The notes beneath the pieces are model-generated. The model saw only the letters and a list, made by a program, of their open reading frames with translations. It was not told the origin of the DNA and ran no database searches. Position numbers and translations under genes: made by a program. This document shows positions 15,835 through 24,600 of a DNA stretch of 45,149 bases, piece after piece; position 1 is the stretch's first letter; each line of letters starts with the position of its first letter. The DNA is from an uncultured Hungatella sp. (GTDB lineage Bacteria > Bacillota > Clostridia > Lachnospirales > Lachnospiraceae). The DNA is taken from positions 1 through 45,149 of the forward strand of contig CAJUPP010000023.1 of the NCBI GenBank assembly GCA_910588325.1, given 5' to 3'.

Positions 15835-17073
15835 ATGATAAAAGTTGCGATTATGGGATATGGAACGATCGGTTCCGGGGTCTATGAGGTTTTGAAGACA
15901 AATCAGCAGATTATCGCTGCCAATGTAGGGCAGGAAATACAGGTAAAGTATATTTTGGATTTAAGAGAATTTCCTGGGACAGAGGTGGAGAAAAAGATTA
16001 TTCACGACTTTTCTGTCATTGCTGAGGATGAGGAGATTCAGATTGTGGTAGAAACCATGGGCGGATTAGATCCTGCCTATTCCTTTGTAAAGACCTGCCT
16101 GGAGGCCGGAAAACATGTGGCGACTTCGAATAAAGCATTGGTGGCTGCCTATGGTACAAAGCTTCTGGAGATTGCCAGAAAAAAGAAAGTAAATTTTCTG
16201 TTCGAGGCCAGTGTAGGTGGAGGAATTCCCATTATCCGTCCGTTGTATACCTGCCTTATGGGAGAGAAGATTCAGGAGATTACCGGAATTTTAAATGGTA
16301 CCACCAATTATATTTTGACAAAGATGGATAAAGAGGGAGCTTCTTTTAATGGAGCATTAAAGGAGGCTCAGGATTTAGGATATGCGGAGCGGAATCCGGA
16401 GGCAGATGTGGAGGGACACGATACCTGCCGGAAGATTGCCATTCTAACTGCAATGGCTACGAGAAAGGAAGTCAATTATCAGGATATTTATACGGAAGGT
16501 ATTACCAGAATTACGGATATTGATTTTAAATATGCAGGTAAGATGGGAACCTCTATTAAACTGTTTGGATCAAGCCGTATGGAAGAGGATCAGGTATTTG
16601 CATGGGTAGCGCCTGTGATGATTGGAAAGGATCATCCTCTGTATGCGGTGTCGGATGTATATAACGGCATTCTGGTGAAGGGAAATATGCTGGGAACGTC
16701 CATGTTCTACGGAAGCGGCGCAGGAAGGCTGCCGACAGCCAGCGCCGTGGCGGCGGATATTATAGAGGCGGCTAAGAGCCTGAATTCCAATATTCCTTTG
16801 GGATGGACAGAGGAAAAATTGAGGATTGCACCTATGGAAACCTCTTCTCATCGCTATTTTGTCAGAATATCCGGACGGTATGAGTCTCAGAAAGAGACAG
16901 TGGAGCAGTGCCTTGGAACTTGTCAGATTGTGACTTTGGAAGGACTGAATGAATACGCCGCACTGACAGAGAAGAAGAGCGAAAAACAGTTTAAACAGGA
17001 ACTGGAAAGATTGGAAGAGAAGCTGGCTTTGGTTTATCAGGGTGTGCTTCAGACGATTCGGGCGGAAGTGTAG
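15835..17073 (+). CDS. hom: Homoserine dehydrogenase
   Basis: The 412-residue enzyme reduces aspartate semialdehyde to homoserine for threonine and methionine synthesis. It has the NAD(P) motif VAIMGYGTIGSGVYEVL (3-19), the stretch ATSNKALVAAYG, the catalytic-domain signature ILNGTTNYILTKM, and a short C-terminal ACT-like region (SHRYFVRISGRYESQ) that may sense threonine. ATG 15835 has GGAG 6 nt upstream; the open frame extends further 5' into prfB but without a good site. It lies 41 nt after prfB, and no riboswitch or leader peptide was seen in the gap. Confidence 0.93.
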   Translation: MIKVAIMGYGTIGSGVYEVLKTNQQIIAANVGQEIQVKYILDLREFPGTEVEKKIIHDFSVIAEDEEIQIVVETMGGLDPAYSFVKTCLEAGKHVATSNKALVAAYGTKLLEIARKKKVNFLFEASVGGGIPIIRPLYTCLMGEKIQEITGILNGTTNYILTKMDKEGASFNGALKEAQDLGYAERNPEADVEGHDTCRKIAILTAMATRKEVNYQDIYTEGITRITDIDFKYAGKMGTSIKLFGSSRMEEDQVFAWVAPVMIGKDHPLYAVSDVYNGILVKGNMLGTSMFYGSGAGRLPTASAVAADIIEAAKSLNSNIPLGWTEEKLRIAPMETSSHRYFVRISGRYESQKETVEQCLGTCQIVTLEGLNEYAALTEKKSEKQFKQELERLEEKLALVYQGVLQTIRAEV

Positions 17074-17103
17074 AGGCAGGTTGCATGATGGGAGTCTTAT
17101 AGT

Positions 17104-17445
17104 ATGTTCTACAAATTGCTGGAGATAGCCAGGCAGGGGTTTCCCTGCCTGTTTCATCTTTTGACCGGATATTACTGTCCGGGATGCGGCGGCACCAGAG
17201 CGGTGCGGTATCTTTTACATGGGGAGATATGGAAAAGTATTCAGTATCATCCATTGGTGCTTTATATAGCAGTGGCAGCAGCGGTGGAATCATTTCGGTT
17301 AATAGCGGATTATTCGAAGAAGAAAACGGCGGGATATGAGAAGCGGTATGAGATGCTGGTCTGGGGCGGCGTGGCAATTATTCTGGTGAATTGGGGATTC
17401 AAAAATTATATGCTGGCGGTAAAGGGGATTGATTTGCTGCCATGA
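17104..17445 (+). CDS. DUF2752 family small membrane protein
   Basis: The 113-residue protein carries the DUF2752 signature YCPGCGGTRAVRYLLHGE (about 20-37), followed by HPLVLYIAVAAAVE as a membrane segment and a second one near residues 82-104. The paired Cys could bind a metal or form a disulfide; the function is not known. It follows hom by 30 nt with a modest GGGAG site. Confidence 0.8.
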   Translation: MFYKLLEIARQGFPCLFHLLTGYYCPGCGGTRAVRYLLHGEIWKSIQYHPLVLYIAVAAAVESFRLIADYSKKKTAGYEKRYEMLVWGGVAIILVNWGFKNYMLAVKGIDLLP

Positions 17446-17476
17446 GTAAATTGCAATGATTCTTCATCAGAATGTG

Positions 17477-17504
17477 TTGAAAATTCAAGGTTTTATGGTA
17501 TAAT
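17477..17504 (+). promoter_or_regulatory. Promoter of the CofE-like gene
   Basis: TTGAAA (17477-17482) and a perfect TATAAT (17499-17504) are 16 nt apart, with TGG in front of the -10 (extended form). Confidence 0.75.
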
Positions 17505-17586
17505 TTTGTCAGAGATGATACCTGCGCCGGTAAACGTATTCCGAAACAGCCGGCAGATGAATAAGAAAATGGTAAGGAGAAAATGT

Positions 17587-18786
17587 ATGGATAGAATGGT
17601 TGGAACGGTTTCCAGAGGAGTTCGGGCTCCGATTATACGGCAGGGAGATGATCTGGCTCAGATTGTGGTAGATTCCGTACTGGCAGCAGCAGAGGGAGAA
17701 AATTTTGAGATTCGTGACAGAGATGTGATCGCAGTCACTGAGGCTGTAGTGGCCCGTGCTCAGGGAAATTATGCTACCACGGCTCAGATAGCTTTAGACG
17801 TGAAGAATAAATTTGGAGATGATACCGTAGGAATTCTGTTCCCTATCCTCAGCAGAAACCGCTTTGCAATCTGTTTAAAGGGGATTGCTATGGGCTGTAA
17901 AAAGGTGGTACTGATGTTGAGTTATCCTTCTGACGAAGTGGGAAACCATCTGCTGGATTTGGATTTGCTGGATGAAAAAGGAGTGAATCCCTGGAGTGAT
18001 GTTCTGACAGAAGAAAAGTACCGCCAGCTTTTTGGATATCCCAAACATTATTTTACCGGTGTTGATTATGTACAGTATTATAAGCAGATGATACAGGATG
18101 CAGGAGCAGACGTGGAAGTAATCTTTGCCAACAACCCGAAGGCAATTCTGGAATATACAGATACGGTGCTTGCCTGTGATATTCACACTCGCCAGAGAAC
18201 AAAACGAATCCTGAAGGAGAATGGAGCCAAGAAGGTATATTCCCTGGATGAGATTCTGACAGAGAGTGTTGACGGCAGCGGTTATAATGACAAATACGGC
18301 CTGCTGGGGTCTAACAAGGCGACGGAAAACTCTGTGAAACTGTTTCCGATCCATTGTCAGGATATGGTGGACAGGATCCACAGCATGATAGAAGAAAAGA
18401 CAGGGAAGAATGTGGAAGTTATGATTTATGGTGACGGAGCATTCAAAGATCCGGTAGGAAAGATATGGGAACTGGCAGATCCGGTGGTTTCTCCGGCCTA
18501 TACGGCAGGATTGGAGGGAACTCCCAATGAGGTTAAGCTAAAATATCTGGCGGATAATGATTTTGCAGATTTGTCCGGGCAGCAGTTAAAGGATGCGATT
18601 AAGGAGTATATCAGGGAAAAAGATGAGAAAGCAGTAAGTTTAAAAGGAACTATGGTGACCCAGGGAACCACCCCCAGAAGACTGACAGATTTGATTGGTT
18701 CTCTGGCTGACCTTACAAGCGGAAGCGGAGATAAGGGAACGCCGATTATTTATATTCAGGGATATTTTGATAATTATACAAAGTAA
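17587..18786 (+). CDS. CofE-like (coenzyme F420-0:gamma-glutamyl ligase family) protein
   Basis: The 399-residue protein matches the F420_ligase family. CofE adds glutamate to coenzyme F420-0 with GTP in methanogens and actinobacteria. Visible stretches are the N-terminal IRQGDDLAQIVVDSV with RDVIAVTEAVVARAQGN, then GILFPILSRNRFAICLKGIA, IYGDGAFKDPVGKIWELADP, and SPAYTAGLEGTPNEVKLKYL. It is longer than archaeal CofE (about 250 residues). Typical Clostridia do not make F420, and no other F420 gene is in the window, so the acceptor is probably another acid or peptide; that is inference. ATG 17587 follows AAGGAGA by 6 nt, and the gene has its own promoter. Confidence 0.78.
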   Translation: MDRMVGTVSRGVRAPIIRQGDDLAQIVVDSVLAAAEGENFEIRDRDVIAVTEAVVARAQGNYATTAQIALDVKNKFGDDTVGILFPILSRNRFAICLKGIAMGCKKVVLMLSYPSDEVGNHLLDLDLLDEKGVNPWSDVLTEEKYRQLFGYPKHYFTGVDYVQYYKQMIQDAGADVEVIFANNPKAILEYTDTVLACDIHTRQRTKRILKENGAKKVYSLDEILTESVDGSGYNDKYGLLGSNKATENSVKLFPIHCQDMVDRIHSMIEEKTGKNVEVMIYGDGAFKDPVGKIWELADPVVSPAYTAGLEGTPNEVKLKYLADNDFADLSGQQLKDAIKEYIREKDEKAVSLKGTMVTQGTTPRRLTDLIGSLADLTSGSGDKGTPIIYIQGYFDNYTK

Positions 18787-18975
18787 ACTCCCATGCCGCT
18801 TTTGGCACCTCCGTAAATGAAGGGGGCTTTGAACCCTCCGGGGGATGCACACAAAATGCCAAAAAAGGGCATTTTGGCGCGTCGTACGGTCAGCGCAGCA
18901 GGTGCGCAGACCTACAGCAAAAGTTCAATGATTCAGAGAGCATCCGCTTTTCAGAGATGGAAGGAAGGATGCTCT
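18787..18975. other. Structured non-coding stretch with several hairpins
   Basis: There is no convincing gene. CAAAATGCC (18852-18860) pairs perfectly with GGCATTTTG (18868-18876) over a 7-nt loop, without a following T run. GCGCA (18893) pairs with TGCGC (18903). AGAGCATCC (18937-18945) pairs with GGATGCTCT (18967-18975). One of these may end the CofE-like transcript. Confidence 0.5.
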
Positions 18976-19020
18976 GAGTTTATCTGACAGACTTCAGAAT
19001 CGGTTTATGGAGTCTTCTGG

Positions 19021-19078
19021 TTCTCCAATTGTTTTTATGAGAAGCGCAATTTCAGCATCTTAGCATACAATTGGAGAA
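19021..19078. repeat. Perfect 12-bp inverted repeat
   Basis: TTCTCCAATTGT (19021-19032) is inverted at ACAATTGGAGAA (19067-19078) across 34 nt. The right arm lies inside the acetyltransferase remnant, so the left arm may be an inverted copy left by a rearrangement. Confidence 0.65.
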
Positions 19079-19189
19079 AATTTTGTGATTGGAGCCGGTT
19101 CAGTTGTAACAAAGGATATACCGGCCAATGTGGTGGCGTTTGGATGCCCATGCAAGGTACACAGAGCAATCAATGAACACGATAATTGA
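19070..19189 (+). pseudogene. Remnant of a hexapeptide-repeat (maltose/galactoside) O-acetyltransferase
   Basis: Thirty-nine codons ending in TGA translate as IGENFVIGAGSVVTKDIP followed by ANVVAFGCPCKVHRAINEHDN. This is the left-handed beta-helix tail of the Maa/LacA/NodL acetyltransferase family, which is normally about 190-200 residues. A TAG lies three codons before the first recognisable residue, and nothing upstream to 18787 matches the rest of the family. The fragment has no start codon or ribosome site, so it is a decayed gene, probably left by deletion. Confidence 0.8.
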
Positions 19190-19223
19190 CCCATCAGCAG
19201 GCCTGTGGCATCTGATGGGTCAA
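19186..19223. terminator. Hairpin between the remnant and the DUF4190 gene
   Basis: TTGACCCATCAG (19186-19197) and CTGATGGGTCAA (19212-19223) form a perfect 12-bp stem with a 14-nt loop. It overlaps the remnant's stop codon and could end the minus-strand operon whose last gene stops at 19250. T runs are weak on both sides. Confidence 0.55.
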
Positions 19224-19249
19224 AATGATATTCTGAATATATGTGATAC

Positions 19250-19873
19250 TTACTGATACATCTCCATAATCTCATTATACATAGACATAAATTCAGGATC
19301 ATTCATCAACTTGATTACATATCCCCAATAAAATGTCATACCAATACTGACAAGAACAGAAATAATCGCCATAACCAATCCTGCAATAGCGAATCCGTGG
19401 AAAGGCCGTCCCTTTTTTGACAGGATAACCAGCACAATCGCGATAACTGCCAGTGGAAACTGGATAAATGGGATACAGCAGGTGAGCAGTGCAAAAATTC
19501 CCATAATCATAGAGGCCAGAGCCATACCATTGGACTGTTTTGGCTGTATCTGCTGGTATGAATTTTGCTGATACTGGTTTTGCTGATATGGACTCTGCTG
19601 GTACGGACTTTGCTGATACGGATCCTGCTGTTGGTACTGTCCTGGTTGTTGATACGGATTCTGTTGCTGATACGGATCCTGCTGTCGGTACTGTCCTGAC
19701 TGCTGATAGGGATTCTGCTGTTGTTGCACCTGCTCCTGATTTAAATATTGCTGAAATTGTGGCTGCTCCTGAGAATTCTGCTGCTCCGGCGGATTCCCTT
19801 GTCCATTCTGCTGTTGTTCCTGAGAAGTCTGGTTGGAATCAGTCTCAGGATTGGTATTTGTATGTTCGTCCAT
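19250..19873 (-). CDS. Gln-rich membrane protein with DUF4190-like domain
   Basis: The 207-residue protein starts with about 110 residues of Gln, Pro, Tyr and Asn repeats built on units such as QQDPYQQ and YQQSP. A DUF4190-like part follows: NGMALASMIMGIFALLTCC as the first membrane segment, KKGRPFHGFAIAG as a cytoplasmic turn, and a second and longer segment to about residue 180. The N-terminal repeats are encoded by imperfect DNA repeats (TGCTGATACGGA and variants on the plus strand). GGAGG precedes ATG 19873 at good spacing. It lies 40 nt after the ComFB gene and may be its third operon member. The function is unknown; a repeat-rich tail on a small membrane anchor suggests protein binding. 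Confidence 0.72.
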   Translation of the reverse strand: MDEHTNTNPETDSNQTSQEQQQNGQGNPPEQQNSQEQPQFQQYLNQEQVQQQQNPYQQSGQYRQQDPYQQQNPYQQPGQYQQQDPYQQSPYQQSPYQQNQYQQNSYQQIQPKQSNGMALASMIMGIFALLTCCIPFIQFPLAVIAIVLVILSKKGRPFHGFAIAGLVMAIISVLVSIGMTFYWGYVIKLMNDPEFMSMYNEIMEMYQ

Positions 19874-19913
19874 GTCGTAATCCTCCGTTCTTTCCCAATA
19901 ATATCATAAAGAT

Positions 19914-20717
19914 TTATTTTTTATGTCTCGGGCGTTCTCTTACCTTACTGCAGGACTTCATAAATTCTGTCAGCATAGGAATCTTATACCGGTTCTCATA
20001 ATAGCTGAGAATCGGGGAGATTGAATCCTTGCTGGTAACTACATATTTAGAAGGAAGTCCTGTCAGAGTCAATGCACATACATCAGCCATGCACCGCTCG
20101 CAGCAGCATACATTTTGTTCTTCCATAAGTTTATGAACATCCTGGCGTAGAAGCAGAAGTTCCATAACATTGATAAAACGGTATTCACCGTCTTCCAGAT
20201 TACTGTTTACCAGGCTTTCCGGAATGATGTTCTGGGCGGACACCTTAAGTGCAACTCCGTTGCTTACATTCTGTTCCTTTACCAATTCCTCTTTGGCAGT
20301 AGGACCTAAATCGCCAGTGGGGACTTCTCCCAAACCTGTAGATTCCTGTACAGGATTCTCAGGAACTGCAGCTGATAAGGCAGGAGTAGAGGATATGGAA
20401 GCGGCTGCAGAGGAAACCGTACTCTGAACAGGTGCAGGCGCTGCGGGAACGTCTGCAGCTATGGCAGCAGAATTTTCCGTTTCTTTCTCAAGCTCCTGGG
20501 TTAGATTCGAGAGAATCTCCTGAGAGACGCGATCGTCCCTGCTTCCCTGATCTACAACGGTTACTTTCTTTGGGGTGACGGTGTGAGAGCGGACGCTGCT
20601 CTTCTCCTGATTGGCAGCATCCAGTCCATTCTCGTCTGCAGACGTGTTAGCCTCCTGAGTTACTCCGTTTGTCAGCAAATCCATGACATGTGAAGTTTTG
20701 TTTGTTTTCTTAGCCAT
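19914..20717 (-). CDS. ComFB-domain protein with long disordered N-terminus
   Basis: The 267-residue protein has an N-terminal region of about 175 residues rich in Ala, Ser, Glu and Val with no recognisable fold. Residues about 179-258 resemble ComFB: FINVMELLLLRQDVHKLMEE, CCCERCMADVCALTLTGLP, then KYVVTSKDSISP. ComFB proteins are short Cys-containing cytoplasmic proteins; recent work that I recall reports cyclic dinucleotide binding by some members. The ATG overlaps the ParA gene stop by 8 nt, so the two are translationally coupled. The gene neighbours the flagellar fliD operon, so a signal input to motility is a reasonable inference. Most ComFB proteins are about 90-160 residues, so the long N-terminus is unusual. 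Confidence 0.75.
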   Translation of the reverse strand: MAKKTNKTSHVMDLLTNGVTQEANTSADENGLDAANQEKSSVRSHTVTPKKVTVVDQGSRDDRVSQEILSNLTQELEKETENSAAIAADVPAAPAPVQSTVSSAAASISSTPALSAAVPENPVQESTGLGEVPTGDLGPTAKEELVKEQNVSNGVALKVSAQNIIPESLVNSNLEDGEYRFINVMELLLLRQDVHKLMEEQNVCCCERCMADVCALTLTGLPSKYVVTSKDSISPILSYYENRYKIPMLTEFMKSCSKVRERPRHKK

Positions 20718-21501
20718 TATGTGATACCTCCTTTAGGTGGATAGCTGGTGCAATTTCATTTAAAAACAGCAGGTAATCCTTTACTGCTGCGGAACGGGGG
20801 TTGTATGAGAAAATGCTTTCGCCATGGGCAGGTGCTTCTGCGATGGCAACCCCAGAACGAATCTTCGTATCAAAAACTTTGGAATGAATCTGGACGGCAA
20901 GCTGTCCCGCCATCTCAAGGACATCTCGTGACAAAAGGGTACGGGGGTTATACCTGGTTAAAAGGATTCCCAGGACATTGAGTCCGGGGTTAAAGGTATC
21001 CTGTACCGACTCGATGGTCTCCTTTAATTGTGCAAGCCCTACAAGACTTAAGATGTCAGATGCCATGGGGATAATCAGAAAATCAGAAACCGAATAGGCA
21101 TTGACTGTCAGCAGATTCAGAGCCGGCGGCGTGTCTATGATGACATAATCATACTGATCGATAATAGGCCGAAGGGCATTCCTTAAGATATACTCCCTGT
21201 CGGTCGTAATCTTCTCCAGGCCGCTGCCGCTGAGGGAAATATCAGACACTAAAAGATCGCCGTAATCAGTTTCAACAAGCGCCTTCTCCACAGGAACAGA
21301 TCCCTTCAGCACATCCAGGATCGTGTATTCGTGTCCCATACCGGCCCCCAGACAGAAGCCTAAATTGCCCTGGGGATCAAGGTCGATTCCCAAAACCCTC
21401 TTGCCTATCAAGGAAATGCCGGAAGCCAATGCCGCAGATGTAGTGGTTTTCCCCACACCGCCCTTTTGGTTCGAGACTGTAATTGTAATAGACAAAATCA
21501 T
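20710..21501 (-). CDS. ParA/Soj-type ATPase
   Basis: The 263-residue protein is a ParA-family Walker ATPase: deviant Walker A KGGVGKTT (about 14-21), GIDLDPQGNLGF, Walker B IIDTPPALN, and the C-terminal basic/helical segment. ATP-bound dimers of this family bind DNA or membrane-linked partners and form gradients that position cargo. No ParB gene or parS-like site is present next to it, and it is not near dnaA, so it is probably not the chromosomal Soj. The partner could be the coupled ComFB-domain protein. The gene diverges from fliD across 159 nt, suggesting a role in placing or counting flagella or chemosensory clusters; this is inference. GGAGG precedes ATG 21501. Confidence 0.88.
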   Translation of the reverse strand: MILSITITVSNQKGGVGKTTTSAALASGISLIGKRVLGIDLDPQGNLGFCLGAGMGHEYTILDVLKGSVPVEKALVETDYGDLLVSDISLSGSGLEKITTDREYILRNALRPIIDQYDYVIIDTPPALNLLTVNAYSVSDFLIIPMASDILSLVGLAQLKETIESVQDTFNPGLNVLGILLTRYNPRTLLSRDVLEMAGQLAVQIHSKVFDTKIRSGVAIAEAPAHGESIFSYNPRSAAVKDYLLFLNEIAPAIHLKEVSHNG

Positions 21502-21522
21502 ACCTCCAACGTGTAAAAATAG

Positions 21523-21595
21523 TAAAAATGATTTTCGAAATATTATTTTTATTATATAACATGTCGATAAATAAGTATAGATTAAAAATGATTTT
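21523..21595. repeat. Direct repeat in the parA/fliD divergent region
   Basis: The 13-nt sequence TAAAAATGATTTT occurs at 21523-21535 and again at 21583-21595, exactly 60 bp apart. Between them lies AT-rich DNA with TATAAT on the minus strand (21556-21551) and GTCGATAA at 21563-21570, which resembles a sigma-28 -10 but lacks a clear -35. Regulation of both operons from here is likely; the precise promoters are not clear. Confidence 0.45.
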
Positions 21596-21660
21596 TTTTT
21601 CAGTACATCAATGGCAATACAGGTTGAAAGACAGATTGTAAATGAAAGGAGTTTTTTAAA

Positions 21661-24600
21661 ATGGCAAGTTTATCAAGTTCAAGCGTATCCGGCTCCAACA
21701 GCTTGGGAAATACATCGTTAAGAGGTTTCGGCGGCTTGGCATCGGGAATCGATCGTGATGCCCTCATTGAGCAGATGACTCTGAGCACCAACACAAAGAT
21801 TGAGAATCAGAAGTCAAACATGACAAAGCTTCAGTGGAAGCAGGAGGCATACAGAGGAATTACAGATAAGATCTTGGATCTGACAGATAAGTATGCCAGC
21901 TATTCCTCTACCAATAATCTGAAGGATCCATATCTTTTTTCCAAGAGTCTGATCACTGTCCATGGGGCGGAGGCTGCAACCAGATTCGTTACGGCCACAG
22001 GAAATTCCAGCCTGGTGGAGAATGTTGCAATTACCGCAGTAAAACGTCTGGCCACGGCTACGGTGTATCAGTCTAACAAGCATACCGTGGATAAAATACA
22101 GACAAAGGCCCTGGATCTGATGAAGGACGGCGTGGTGAAGTATTCTAAGCTGGAAGGCACGAAGCTTCAGGTAGGTACCTATGATATTAATAATAAATTT
22201 AAGCAGGAGTTTTCATTTGAATTTAAAAGTTCTTATACAAAGACAGGGGCAGATGGAAAAACCGAGACCGTAAAGATTGATTATAAGCCTCAATTGATTC
22301 AAGACGGAGGCAACGTGAGATATGAAAACGATGAGGAATTTGCAGAGAGACTGGCTAAAGAATTAAACGATATGATAGGTGCCACAGAGAGCTATAAGGA
22401 CAATATCCAATTTAAGGCAGAAAATGGGAAATTGCTCCTGGATGGTGAGCTGAAAAACGGCACTGGCAATGATACCGTGCATAATTTACAGATAAACAGC
22501 AATTCTTCTGCGTTGAGTGCTTTAGGATACAAGCATAGCGGAACTTCACAGGGAGTTACATTAGAAGATTTTAATAAAAGAGTGGACGGAACACTTATGG
22601 ATTCTTCCGTAGGTGAGAGAAGCGTTCTCGACACCCTGGCAGGACAGAAGATGATTTTTGAGTATGACGGAAATCAGAAGTCTGTGGAACTGATTTCTAA
22701 ATCTGAGGTGGCTGAACTGAAAGGTATTACCGATGATGAGGAACGGTTCCAAAAAGTGGTTAAAAACCTTCAGGAACGCTTGAATAAGGCCTTTGGTAAA
22801 GGCGCTATTACAGTAGGAAAAGAAGCGGCAGAAGGAGGAGATGGCTATAGCCTGACATTTGAGACAAAGGGAGATTCTTCTGTAGCGCTGCTGTCCACAG
22901 ACAATAATCTTCTGGATGCTTTAGGTGTGGAATTCGGTGAATCTAATAAGGTAAATGTTGACGGCAAGCTGGGCCAGGCTGCATTGGGGCTTGACGCCAA
23001 CGCCTATACCAAGGCAAACGGTCAGCTGGATCTTAAGATTAACGGTGTGAGCATTGACGGCCTCACTGCCAACAGCACCATCTCCGATATCCTGTCAAAG
23101 ATAAACTCTACAACAGCGGCAGGTGTGAAGGCAACCTATGTAGATGCTACAGGCCAGTTCATGCTGGTGTCAAGCGAGACCGGAGAGGGAAGGGAAGTTT
23201 TGCTGGATTCAGTTTTGGCTGAAAAGCTGTTTGGCGGGTATAGTTATAATACAAATTCTGAAGGGAAACTTCTGGATAAAGATGGAAACATTCTCGCGGA
23301 AAAAAATGGGGATGGCAAATTTATCATTGTAGCTGGTAATCCGCTGGGCGCCGAGTTTGCGGGAAAAGAAATAGATGAGAACGGCAATGTAAAAGATGGC
23401 AAGTATTTCATTGCTGAAGATGGTAAGACACTGGTAAATGAAGCAGGTTATAGAGTAGATTCAGAAGGCCGCTTAATAGACAAAGATGGGTTCTTTACAG
23501 ATAAAAGCGGCAACCTGGTAAATAAGGATGGAAAACTGGTAGCGATTGTCGACAAACACGGGAAACTGGTAGACAGATCCAAGTACGGAATTGATGCGAA
23601 TGGAGACTTTGTAGATAAGGCTACTGGAAACAAGCTGGGAGATGACGGTACCGGTGATTATTTTGTAAAACGCATCAATGCTGACGGCCATTTTGTAAAA
23701 GAGGTAGACGGTAAGGATAGGTTAGTAGATATAGAGGGGAACTATGTTGACAAAGAAGGCTATATTGTCGATGAGAAGGGAAATTATCGGGTAAGTTACG
23801 ATGCGGATGCAAAGCGTACTGACAAAGCAGGGTATGAGCTTGATGAAAATGGCAATTATAAAGGCTTTAAAGTTGATGCAGATGGCAATGCCACAACAGA
23901 GGAGGCTTTAGTACGTAATTTCGGCGGCACATGGTATCTGGTAAATAAGGACGGCTATGTTCTGGGTAAAAAGACTTTAGACGATGGAACAGAAATTGAT
24001 ATAACCAATATAGGCGGCACTTGGTATAAGGCAGATGCCGACGGTAATGCGATAAAAGATGCCGATGGAAAATATGAAAAAGTAGATATGCCGGCGGATT
24101 ATGATCCTATAAAGGGAGCAGTAGCGCCTAAACTACTGGAAGGCGGAGCAGCCAAAAATGACAAGCAGCAGGGAGTCGGCGGCACAGTAAAGACAGAAGG
24201 CACGGTATACGATGGCTTATATAGAGTTGGTGGCTTTGAAGAGAACCGTGAATACGGACAGAATGCCAAGATTCAGGTCAGCTACGGCAACGGAGTGACT
24301 GTGGATATAGAGCGTTCCTCAAATACTTTCAATCTGGAGGGATTGACTGTTACGGTATCAGGTACATTCGGCGGCGAATACAAGAAAGATGCAGATGGAA
24401 AAGAAACGGATGAGTGGATAGCCGATTCCTCTGAAACTGTTACATTCTCTGCCAAGGCCGATGTAGACAAAGCATTAGAAGCTGTAAAAGCTTTCTTCGA
24501 AGACTTCAATGCCCTGGTAACCGAGATCAATGGTCAGATGACTGCCCGTCCCGACAGCAGCTACGGCCCTCTGACCAGTGCCCAGAAGGCAGAGATGGAT

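Noticed and set aside
19540..20001. Plus-strand open frame of 153 codons
   Set aside because: It is an antisense reading of the Gln-rich repeats.
20710..21501. Chromosome-partition Soj with Spo0J
   Set aside because: No ParB/Spo0J gene or parS-like site is adjacent, and the context is flagellar.
21541..21570. Sigma-28 promoter for fliD
   Set aside because: GTCGATAA resembles the -10, but no TAAA -35 lies at the right distance.
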